From Podarcis raffonei (lineage: Eukaryota; Chordata; Lepidosauria; Squamata; Lacertidae), in NCBI RefSeq assembly GCF_027172205.1, contig NC_070611.1, positions 43,559,479 to 43,623,478 of the forward strand: DNA of 64,000 bases, written 5' to 3'. The translations under genes were made by a program, and so were the position numbers. Of this stretch, positions 47,215 to 57,882 are shown piece after piece. Each line of letters starts with the position of its first letter. The first letter of the stretch is position 1. The notes below the pieces were generated by a model. It was not told the origin of the DNA and did no database searches. It was given only the letters and a program-made list of their open reading frames with translations.

Positions 47215-49290
47215 TATGAATAATCAAATTTGAAAACAAGATTTATTTACTCATGGCAAGCTGTTGTGTATATAAGAAAGACATATCTATAACTGTACTA
47301 GGGGCTAGAAACTTATTGTGCGTTTGCGAAAGAAAGCTGTGGATTCTTAAAACGTCTATAAAGACCATGTGGCTTTAATAAGGGTGCTCCAGGAGATATT
47401 TGAGATGCAGCGAGCTTTGCTATTTTCATTTTTGTGACCATTATTAAAATATGTGCACTGTTGCTGGCCTCAGTGTACTGGATAGTCTGAGTCACAAAAA
47501 CCAGAAACATACAAATGAGAAGCAAAGCTGTTCCTAGCGCCAAAGATCAGACAATCTAAACTTGAAGTACTTAGGGATGCAACAAAGGGAGATGAAAGAG
47601 TGACAAAGAGCATTGCTGCTGTGCAGGCTACAGTCTCTAAGCCCACTGCAGGCTAAAGTTAAATAAAATTCCCAAAAATAAGCTCTGTGGAATAATTATA
47701 TGAGCAAACATCATGTCATTCAGGACAAAGTTGTGAAGAGTGCTGATGAAATTAGAAATAGGATGAATAGTATCTTTGCACTCCAATAAAATCCATCTGG
47801 GAACCCACGGGAGATGGGTTATTGTTTATCCAGTTCAGTTGAAAATGTTTTGAGTGGGGATTCAAGAATCTGACCAAGACAACGTACACACATTTTATTC
47901 TAGAATCAATGGAGACTTCATATTTGTGTTTTCTACGTAGCCCACACTCAGTCTAGGTCTAGTGCCCCCCTTTTTTTGCTCCTCAAAAGCACTTATTCAG
48001 AAACTGGTTTCATTCTGAAAATAAAAGCTCGTTGCAGATTGATTCTGCATTACCTCACAGTGTGTCCATTTAAAAAGAAATGTAGGTGGTTCTGGCAATG
48101 GGGATTCAATCTACACTTGGCCATATACCAAGACTGCAATCACCACATCCTTCTTCGTTCACCTGGGGCATGTGCAGGGAGGAAAAGACAGGGATATCCT
48201 AATAAAGGGGAAGGTTTTCAAATGTGTATCAAGTAACCACACACCCACTTTGTCTGATTAATTTATATACACAGTCACCTATATAGAAAAACAATTATAT
48301 AGAAGACTGTCCCCTGACTACTCTTTAGAAATATGGGGCTGGATAGCTCAGTTACTACTTGCAAAGCGCTGGAACAGGCCGTGGAATTTGAAGCAGAGAA
48401 ATGGCAGGAGAAAGGGAATACTTAGCCTTTCCTGCCCCCATAACTACTTCTAGTTCCTTCCCTGTTTGTTTTTACAGTCTGTGTATATTTGTCATAATAA
48501 GTAGATAAAACCAGCTTGGAAGGGAGGAAAGTACAGCATCTCCATCCTATACACTGTTCTATAAACAGTCCTGGCCCCCAGTCCTACTGCTTTGTGGATG
48601 AGAAGCAGCTTCCTAGCCCCTTAATGGCAGGTATTAATGTAGTTCCAAGATGGCGTCTTTTGATTTATTAAGATCTCCACCATTGTTTTCCTACCATGAG
48701 GTCTTCCAAGTTATTTTCGCAGAAAGCTTCATTCATTCCTTTATTTGTAAACTACAGCTTCTTCTTCACTGTTACAAGTTGTGCTCAAGCAAACATGCAA
48801 AAGCCACATCCTTGGCACATGGCTACACAAAGAACCCCTCAGGCCTTTCCTGTTTTCAGGTGGGTTTCAATCACATACAGGTGAATTCAGGTTTTGTAAT
48901 TAACACTGACTTGGAACCCTTGAACAAAAAAAGCCCCCTGCTCCTCCACCCTGGCACATCAGAATTTTTGCAATAAGGAAAATAAGGGGAAATGCACTGG
49001 GAATTGTAGTCCAAAACATCTAGAACAGTGGTTCCCAATTAGGGGGTCCGTGGCCCCATCCCTCGCGGCCCCCCAACTAATTTTTTGTCATTTTTGCATG
49101 GTAATATAACAAATTTTATGGTCTGTTTTAGCGCTGTGCAATTTTTCAATATACTGTACAAAAGCACACAGACTAAGTGAACTTAACTCTTTATTTGAAG
49201 AAGTGGGATCTGCTCAGGAGTGCCTGGCTAATGAGCACTACAACTCTTATTCGGTACAACTTGTTGTTATGAGGCAGTTGCGAAGAATGG
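47215..49290. other. Intergenic, no exon recognised
   Basis: Searched for the missing 5' exons of the downstream C-type lectin (signal peptide, CPxGW and WIGL-type motifs) without success. A hAT-type end CAGTGGTTCCCAA occurs at 49026-49038. Confidence 0.4.
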
Positions 49291-49299
49291 AGGCTTCCC

Positions 49300-49700
49300 A
49301 CAGGTGCCCAACCCTCCTCCTCTCCCAGGTTTTCCCCAAGCAATCTGAGACTGCGGCTGGGTGTCTGCCTTTGCAGACATGGGAGACACCCATGCTTCTT
49401 CACCAGCCTGACTCATCTCTGCCTCTTGGCCTCACTCCTCTCCTGCTTCTGTTTCTGCTGCAGCTTCTGGACTTCTCTCTGCCACAAACTCTCCCTGATC
49501 ACTAAACCCTGTTACCTCTTCAGCTTCTGACACCTCCTCCTCCTCCTTCTCCCTCTGACCACTCATCATTGTCCCACCACCAATCCCCTGTCTCTGAGCC
49601 TTCTTCCCTTGGAGCTTCCGCAGCTGGTTCCCCTTATTCTTCCTCTGCATCCAACCAGTCCATGGCACCCATTAACCCCAGCCAGCATGTCCAGTGCTCG
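49300..49700 (-). repeat. Dispersed repeat of unknown class, copy 1
   Basis: Shares CTGACCACTCATCATTGTCC, CATCTCTGCCTCTTGGCC and ACCTCTTCAG blocks with 56210-56610 in the opposite orientation. On the minus strand it has a Glu/Ser-rich coding flavour. It could derive from a retroelement; the class is unresolved. Confidence 0.5.
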
Positions 49701-49728
49701 GGATGATGAGTGTTGGAGTCCAACAATA

Positions 49729-49953
49729 CAGTGGTACCTCGGGTTAAATACTTAATTCGTTCCGGCGGTCTATTCTTAACCTGAAGCACCACTTTAGCTA
49801 ATGGGGCCTCCCGCTGCTGCTGCCCTGCCGGAGCACGATTTCTGTTCTCATCCTGAAGCAAAGTTATTAACCCGAGGTAATATTTCTGGGTTAGCGGAGT
49901 CTGTAACCTGAAGCGTATGTAACCTGAAGCGCATGTAACCTGAGGTACCACTG
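49729..49953 (-). mobile_element. Tigger/mariner-like MITE, copy 3
   Basis: Ends CAGTGGTACCTCGGGTTA / TAACCTGAGGTACCACTG with TA on both sides. The interior is the reverse complement of copy 1. Confidence 0.85.
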
Positions 49954-49999
49954 TATATGCCATAAATTTCTTATCACTGAATGAACTGTGGAGAGAATC

Positions 50000-50350
50000 A
50001 GAACTTACAGGGTTAAGAAGTTCTGAGTGACGTCTCACATTCTGAGGCGTGGTTTAGTATACTGAGGGGAGTGTTTTCCTGTGTCTCAGTGTTGTTCCGT
50101 TACTGGAGGAGAGACGGGCAAAATGAGTGCTCTGTCACCGGGAGAGTTCTGAGTTGTTTTTCTACACGAATAAAGACTTTTGGAAGATAAGGAAGGCACC
50201 GTGCGTTAAGCCTGATTTATTACACGCACACACACAGCAACAGTTTCTACGCTGCGTACACTCTGCTACAAGTAGCTGTGGGAAGTCCTGGGAGCAGAGC
50301 GCTGAGGCGGAAGCGTGTGGGCTCCAGAAAGAAAAGCTACAAATCAAACA
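50000..50350 (+). mobile_element. Possible solo LTR fossil
   Basis: A promoter-like block with a downstream AATAAAGAC signal and a TTATTACACGC stretch, without internal element sequence. The ends were not defined. It may be an old LTR or another repeat. Confidence 0.25.
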
Positions 50351-51334
50351 TTCCATATGAACTTCATAGGTCAGCAGGGAGGAGAATTTGGTTTGATCTA
50401 CATTTTTAAGTGAACTGATCAAATTCACACCTCTTGGGCCAATATATAAATTATCCTTTGGCTCTCACACTTCTGGTGGAAACACTGGTGCCTGCTGGTG
50501 TTGTGTTGGCAACCCCTATGGAAAATGAAGAGCACAGGCCTCCAAAACATATCTGCCCTTTACAGCAGAGTGGGGCGGGGCAGGGGGAACGTTTCTGGCT
50601 GGAGGGGGTCAGATCTTTATCTTCCCCACTCCTCTCAGGACAAAGATGGCAGGTGGGCAACCTGCCAATCACCTCACCTCATAGTGATGTCAGGTGACGC
50701 TTCCCCTGGGAACCCCAGTGAGCAGGACTTCAAAGCAAACTGTGGGGCTTTCGAAGAGCCCTTTGTAAACACAGCACACAGGGATGTTTACAAAGGGCCG
50801 TTGAATCCTGCACCTGTGCTTCTCCATCAAACCTTCACAGAGATTTGAAGCAGAAATGCAGAGATTTGAAGGTGGTGGTGTTTGAAAGCCTTGAGCATGG
50901 TGCAGTCCCACTGCCCATCAGCTGATAGGATGGGAATGCAATGTCCTGCATCAAAACTATCCAGAATCTGAAGAAAAAGACCAAGTTGCTTATTGGCTCC
51001 CAACCAAGGCATATCACATTGCGGACCTCCTACTTAGCCGTAAACTCAATGAAGTCATACCACAGTTGTGGGAAATCTTTGACCTCCCAAATGCTGCTGA
51101 ACTGCAACTCCTAAGCTTCTGAAAGCACGGCTAATAGCCAGAGATGGTGGGAATGTAGTCCAAAAACATATTTTTTTGGGGGGGGTACAGATTCCCAACC
51201 ACAATTTTATTCCCAGGCAGACTGGTCTAGGACTGCAACCTTGGTAAGTTTCTGCGCCATTCCACGAGCATTCTCCAAAGTATTCCACATGGTTGATTCC
51301 CCTAGTAACCACATTTCCTGCCTTCCACCTGCAG

Positions 51335-53772
51335 GATAATGTATGGTGTTGGACTGATTCCACCAAGTTTAACTTATATGCATGGCTGGATGACACACAG
51401 AGAAAGAATGAACATTGTGCGCTATTGCTCCACGGCACAAGTAAGTGTGCAGGTGCTTTGGCAGATGGGGACACAGGGATTCAGGAAGGAGAAGAGCAAA
51501 ATACGGCTGCTTTTGTGTACCTTCCAGCTCTAACACTTTGAGAGCTGAGATTTATGGGTCTTTCCTCTAAACAGCTGCAAAGCACTGCTTGGGTCAGAGG
51601 TGGGAAGGATGCAGTTTGTAGCAAGAAAGTGGCTGGCACACCCAGACAGTCCTCTTCTGTTGCAGCCTCTTCCCTCTGCCACATCCACCCCAGCCAGGGT
51701 TCCAGGCATGTGCTTGCTAGGTTGTCAGAGCAAGAACAAAGGGGGAAGAGGATTCCAGAGAAAATGCTTTCGGCAAGTGAGGTACCACCACCACTCCACT
51801 TAGCAACTGTTCAGTAGAGGCCTGACTTCCCAAATCTGCCAGCTTTGTAGCTCAAACCAGTGGTAATCCTGATGGGCTTAAAGACTTTTGCCTGCCAGGA
51901 AAGGTGGCATATACGTCAACCAGGTGGCTAGCACAGGTAGTCATAATCACATTTTTAATATGCTGCCACTGTGTCACCTTAAATATCCCGTGCTGCCACT
52001 TGTGTATGTCTGTGCATTCACCTCCAGCCAAGGAGGCTAGAAATTTGGCAATTCTCAAAATGCAAAAGTTTAAATCAAAACCCAAAATTCTCAGTTGCAC
52101 AGAGGATTGCATTTTGCATATCACATCTACAGCTTTGCTTTTAGCCTTTCTCCTAAGCATGTAATCATGTGCTTGCAAAACTGTAAACAGTTAATAACTC
52201 TTCTCAAAACTTAGAAGTAGTGCTGAAGAGTGGACATTGGGCTTATCCGTACTTACCTTTCCTCTGCGCTTCCCAGACACAGGGCTGCATTTTAAGCTGT
52301 GTGTCTGAACTGCTGAATTGGAGCAAACAGCACTCCGCAGAAAATCCAATTGCCATTTGGTGTGCTTCAGCTTTAAAGAGCGGGTTTTTGTGGGGAATGC
52401 TCCAGGGCAGGGAAAAGAGTGCTTGGACACAGAGTTGTGCCTGGAAAGCACAGCTCAAAAGGTAAGTGCACGTAAGCCCATTGTCTGTGGTTTCTTATTC
52501 TTGCTGCAGCCTGCAGTTTAGCCAGTTTGGCAGGTTTCTGTGGTGCTTCAGGCAATACTTATGACTTTTCCAGACAGCCTTTCTAGACAGTACATTCATG
52601 GTTATTTCTGCTTGTGATGGCACAGGGCAGTCTGACGAAAACTTGCTTTCAGTACTCTTTGTGCCTGAAATGTTTTGGGGCAGATATCCTGCTTGGTTTC
52701 CAATCAGCGCATGTCCTGCAGCTTTGTATACTTCAAATGTCCCAGGTTATTGTTGTCTTGCCTTTGTTGCCCTGTGGTGCAAGAGTGGCCCCTCCAAATG
52801 GCAATGATGCAACAACACCAGGGGCGTATTGCAGAACAACTAATAAAGCAAAATGACGCATGGATGGTCCACTATAAATGCACTGCTCATGCATCAGTGA
52901 TATGTTGCAGAACACACCCATGCAAAACCCCCATTCTGGAGGAGCCCTCAGTGAAGATGAAAAAAGGGGCTGAGTCAGCCACTCATGCTTAGCATTTGAA
53001 ATCTCAGGAGCTGAATCGGTGAACTTCCTCCAGGTCAAACATTGTGTTTATGGTGATGGATACAGAAATTCTGACCATGGTTTTGATCTGTGACAGCTGT
53101 TTCAGACATATGCATTTTCCATATAGGAAAAAAGACCTGCATAGTACTGTTCTATTGCTTCAGATGGGCACTGAAGACAGTTTCCCCCTTGGCAAGCTTT
53201 GAGGAGGATTGCTCCCAAGTGAATTTCATACCGTTATCTCTCTTGACTTTATTTTATTAGACAGAAAACCCTTATATGTTTTTGTTCATTGTGTGTGTTG
53301 TTTCTTGTGTGTTGTAAGTGAACCTGGATAATTCATACAGAGGTGGAATATACAGTATATATTATTTCCAAAGAAAAAAAATATTTAAGGCTGTGGTCAT
53401 CCCACATGAATGTGTGAACGAGCCTTAAAAGGCCGTGGAGTGAACAACACTTTTCTAATAAGACAGAAGACAGTTAATATTTTAATTATTAGTTTTAATA
53501 ACCTATATTGCATGTTTAATATCTTGCAGTATGTTGTCCAAGGAATGTTTGTGGATGGGTAGCTATAAACATGTAATGCATAAAATAAACAACCCTGGGA
53601 GGTTGCATCCCAAGCAGAGCATACATCCTGCAACCCACAAATCACCCTGGTATCTCAGCTGCCTTATTTTTCTTTCCGCATAGATTACATTGCATGGGAC
53701 AGCAGAAATTGTGAAACCAAGAGCCCCTACCTTTGTAGATCAACACCACAAATTATTGTTCGTGAGTGCTAA
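51335..53772 (+). CDS. C-type lectin, last two coding exons
   Basis: Exon 51335-51440 (acceptor CTTCCACCTGCAG, donor GTAAGT) encodes VWCWTDSTKFNLYAW and KNEHCALLL. Exon 53684-53772 (acceptor TTCCGCATAG, stop TAA) encodes YIAWDSRNCETKSPYLC. Together they form the C-terminal half of a C-type lectin-like fold: the WxWxDxTxFN segment, the conserved Cys of NEHCALL, the WDxxNC motif and the final Cys. The phases agree (106 nt, then a codon completed by AT). A polyA signal lies at 53882-53887. The EPN/QPD-type sugar-specifying loop is not canonical here (STKFNLYAW), so classic mannose or galactose binding is doubtful. Upstream exons were not recognised in the preceding 4 kb, so this is either a gene whose 5' half I could not see or a partial copy. 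It lies between two FTP lectin genes, on the same strand. Confidence 0.75.
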
Positions 53773-54286
53773 CAAGGAGGAACCCTGGCTGGCTGTCTAG
53801 AAGAACCTGCACCCAGAGGGATGTCAACTCCTTCCATGACTGCTAAACTCACCTGCTACTCATCTATAGGCTGAAATCCCAAATAAACAGTAGAACTTGC
53901 AACTCTATGTGGCTGGGTGTGTCATCTGTTACAAGATGGGGAAACGGATTCCTTGATTTTTCTTACCTATTTTATTTATTTAAACAGTCATAACCCTTAC
54001 TTTTACAAAGTGGTTGTGTACCCAGGAGAAATAATTTAGACAGCATACAATCTTGGGGGGTTGAACCCAAGACCTTCTGTGTGCTGTGGCCCTTCCTGTT
54101 GAAGATATTCACTTGTCCCACCTGTCTTCTGTCATGGAACCCTGTGATTCTCAGGTAGTCACATGTCCAGGCAGTTTCCAAACCTAGACCTGCTTAGCAA
54201 CTTCAAAGTGATTGTCTCCTGTGCCTTCACACCATAATAAAAGGCTAATAATAGCACAGTGCACATTGATGCATTTATTAATTTAG

Positions 54287-54480
54287 GTAAAGGGACCCCT
54301 GACCATTAGGTCCAGTCATGACTGACTCTGGGGTTGCGGCGCTCATCTCGCTTTACTGGCCGAGGGAGCCGGCATACAGCTTCCGGGTCATGTGGCCAGC
54401 ATGACTAAGCCGCTTCTGGAGAACCAGAGCAGCAAGTCCTAGGCTCTGTGGTTTAACCCACAGCGCCACCCGCATCCCTT
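54287..54480 (-). mobile_element. Sauria-type SINE with internal deletion and 14-bp TSD
   Basis: The minus-strand tail (GGTCAGGGGTCCCTTTACC) and head (GGTGGCGCTGTGGGTTAAAC) are both present, but the middle, including the B box, is missing. It is flanked by CATTTATTAATTTA at 54273-54286 and 54481-54494. Confidence 0.9.
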
Positions 54481-54484
54481 CATT

Positions 54485-54680
54485 TATTAATTTACTGCAT
54501 TTATACCTCACCTTTTTCTTGAAGGGGCTCAAGGTGGCGTACGTGGTTCTCCCTGCTCCACAACAACCCTGTGAGGTGGGTCAGACTCAGAAGCAGTGCC
54601 TGGCCAAAGGTCACCTAGTAAACCTCATGCCAGAGTCTCTCAGGTCTTAGCCTGACACAAACCACTACCCCATGTGGTAC
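54485..54680 (-). repeat. MIR/CR1-tail-like dispersed repeat
   Basis: GGGGCTCAAGGTGGCGTACG, ACAACAACCCTGTGAGGTGG and GGTCACCTAG blocks, the reverse-strand counterpart of the repeat at 15.4 kb. Confidence 0.55.
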
Positions 54681-56209
54681 TGTGTTCTGTCAGTACCTTT
54701 GGGGGCAAAGAGCAGCAGATGGAAGGAAATAAAACCTGCCAAGAAAATGGCATGTTTCCATGGGGCCCTTATCTTTGTCCCACAGAGAGCGAGAAAAACC
54801 TGTCTTTATTATTGGAAAGAGTTTGAGTGGTGCTAGCAGATGAGTTGTAAGAAACCCACAAGGCGTATGCTGGCAACATTGTACAGTAAACAGCGCTTGT
54901 ACAGTAAACAGAAAAGTCCATGAAGAGAAAAACAGCACATCGTGCTTGCCTATCAGGTAGAGAGGGACACATATGTCAATTTCAGTTTCTCTCATTTTCT
55001 CATTTATTCCAGACTATTTTCCCAGTCCAGTTTAGTCCCTCACTTCAGTTTCTGTGGTTTTTTAAAAAGTACTCTAGACAATTGATCAACATTTTCCTTC
55101 AAATTTAACCTACTGTGCATATTTTTGTGTGCAATTTGCCCATACACAATGCCTGGTTGCGTCAATAAAACCTTCCCAGGTGGAGGGAGTTTGGAAGAAC
55201 CCCTCTGGATTTCTGTATAAGTATACCGTAACAGAGATATAATGCATGAAACCACAGCATGGCCCATGGGATTTGTTTCTGGGTAGAATATATATGAGAG
55301 AAAACCAGCCATGTCATTCTGTGGTGGAAAAAACACATTTAGAATGAGCAAAATGGTGATTCTACCCAACAGGTGAGGCAAGGGTTGGTTCTACAACTGA
55401 GCTTGGCTGTGGACCAGATTCTCCTTATTGGGTGTCATCCAGATGTTGAACTACAACCCCAGGAGCCCCAGTCAGCTTGGTTGAAGGAGGTTACTGTAGG
55501 CAATTGGTTTTTGAGATTGTATTGCTTGTCTCCTACTGCCATTCAACTGCCATTCCTCCCCTTTTATGGCCATGTGGAACAAAGCTGCCAACCAAGAATC
55601 TCACTTCGTACATCTGATAAAAGTGAACACTCTCTCTCTTTTGCACAGCTGGAGTTTGTTCATAACTTGTAAACAGGTCCATCAGGCTGTTCCCAAGGCT
55701 GCCAGATTAGATTAAATCTTTAGGCCTTGAATCAATATTGCTGCAGTTGAATAATGTTGATTTTCAGGAGCTGAAGCTGCTAGCCTTGAACTCTGTTGCA
55801 GAAGAAGTTGAATGGATATTGACAGTTTTCCAGAAACCACCGGGCAGCAGAGTCCCAGCTGTCTTTAGCTAGGCAAGATAAAACTATCTTGCATGCCTCC
55901 CACTCTGCTTCTACTCTTGGGCTGGAAAACAGGGAACATGGTCTTAAAACTGTATAGGGATGGGTGCATCTGTCCATTTTAGTTTCTCTCAAATTTCCCT
56001 TCTTCCACTCTGAAGTTCCAGTGATGCCAACACTGGATTGGGGGCCCTGCATCCACCCTCCCAATCAATCAATCAATCAATCCATACATATATGCTTATG
56101 TACATTTATAAACTTAGCCTAGTCTGCCTCACAGGGCTGTCGCAAAGATAAAAAGAGGGGAGGACAAGATACACAACCTTGCGCTTCTGAGCTGCATAGC
56201 AAGATACAA

Positions 56210-56610
56210 AGGCAGTGTCATGGGTTGGCTGGATACAGAGGAGTGGTGAGAGGCACCAGCTGGGGAACCCCCAAGGGATCCCCCAGACTGAGAGCCAGGG
56301 GGTTGGGGGTGGGACAATGATGAGTGGTCAGAGGGAGAAGAGAGAGCAGACTGGGAGGAGGAGTTGATGGAAACTGAAGAGGTATCAGGATTTAGTGAGC
56401 AGGAAGAGGCTGAGAAACAGAGCAGTCCTGATTCAGAGGCAGAAGAAGAGGCTGGAGAGGATCGGGCCAAGAGGCAGAGATGAGGCCGGCTGCTGAAGAG
56501 TCCAGGGAGTCTCTCTCTCCTGCTCCGACCAGCTCCCCTTCCCCCTGGTCTCACACAACACCAAGAGGAATGAAGAGGGTGGAGCAATGAGAGGCTAGAC
56601 AAAGGAGCCT
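56210..56610 (+). repeat. Dispersed repeat of unknown class, copy 2
   Basis: Inverted relative of 49300-49700 (GGACAATGATGAGTGGTCAG block shared). Confidence 0.5.
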
Positions 56611-57247
56611 GAGATTGCTTGTGAAGGACCCGGGGAGAAGTGCAAATCTGAAGGATGACTGTGTTTCAGTTAGCACATTGGTATGGAAAGTGTAAATCAG
56701 GCAGATTCCTCCTGCAAATGTGAACTGAATTATATTTCTCTCCCAACCTTAGAAGTGTTCTTGCTTCTTTTGCTTCTGCTTTGATGTCATGCTAATACCA
56801 TGAGAGGGATTTTCCCTGCTATCCCACCCCTTGTCTTTGGAAGCCTTAGAAGAAGCTGCTGCAGGAGAGGGACACTGAGAAACATCATGGGAGGGGGGTT
56901 TCTAGGACCAAGGTGAAACCGTGAAGCTCCTTTGTTATTTTTGCTATTGGAGGCTGCATGTAGTTTCAGTAATCTTGTTATGCAGGTGGGACCATTTTGT
57001 GCAGGGGTTCCGTTCCTGACCCCCGCGCACATAAGCTTGTCCTGCCCTGACCCCATTCCTCCCCATTTTTGGGCCACCTCCAGGTCAGCAGTGATGAACG
57101 TGTGCATGACCGCACATCAAGTGGATGTGAGTAAAATTGTTGCTGTAACTTTGTTCTGAAAGAAAGAACAGGACTCCTATTTATTTTCATTTCAGACCAT
57201 ATTTCATGTACTGTTTCTGATCCTTTGCCTCATGTACCTCAGGCTCT

Positions 57248-57609
57248 AGGGATGCGGGTGGCGCTGTGGTCTACACCACAGAGCCTAGGGCTTGCCAATC
57301 AGAAGGTCAGCGGTTCAAATCCCTGTGACGAGGTGAGCTCCCGTTGTTCAGTCCCTGCTCCTGCCAACCTAGCAGTTCGAAATCACGTCAAAGTGCAAAT
57401 AGATAAATAGGCACAGCTCCAGCGGGAGGGTAAACGGCGTATCCGTGTGCTGCTCTGGTTTCACCAAAAGCAGCTAGTCATGCTAGCCACATGACATGGA
57501 AGCTGTCTGCGAACAAACACCGGCTCCCTCGGCCTATAGAGTGAGATGAGCGTGCAACTCCCAAGGTGTCTGCGACTGGACCTAACAGAGGTACCTTTAC
57601 TTTACCTTT
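57248..57609 (+). mobile_element. Sauria-type SINE, full length
   Basis: A complete head (GGGTGGCGCTGTGGTC), B box-like GGTTCAAATCC, body and CTTTACCTTTACC tail. It is flanked by ACCTCAGGCTCT (57236-57247) and ACCTCAGACTCT (57610-57621), a 12-bp target duplication with one mismatch. Confidence 0.93.
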
Positions 57610-57882
57610 ACCTCAGACTCTGGCCTTTGTCAACCCTATTTTGTTGTAACTGGCAACAGGTCAAATATTTCTTCAAGCCACAAAATGAACCTTTGAAATG
57701 TACCTTTGAATGGTCTTGATTTTGAACAGTCCTCTGATTGGAGGAGAGCAGCATCCACCAGAGTTCAGTAACCTCATTCAATTCTGTTTGGGGCACTCAA
57801 ATCAAGAGCGCTTCTCTTGGGAAGTGTTCTCTCCTGAGCCTGGCCAGCCTCTTTTTAGAGATTCTGCAAAAAAGAGGACACA

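Larger units (their letters stand above)
53900..57860. other. Intergenic, repeat-rich
   Basis: Contains SINEs and dispersed repeats listed separately. No supported exon was found on either strand. Confidence 0.45.

Noticed and set aside
56129-56602. Ser-rich 157-codon minus-strand frame
   Set aside because: It lies in a dispersed repeat that also occurs inverted at 49.3-49.7 kb; no intact protein family was recognised.
57240-57610. tRNA gene suggested by A- and B-box-like sequence
   Set aside because: The sequence continues into the Sauria SINE body and tail with a target-site duplication, so it is a tRNA-derived SINE.
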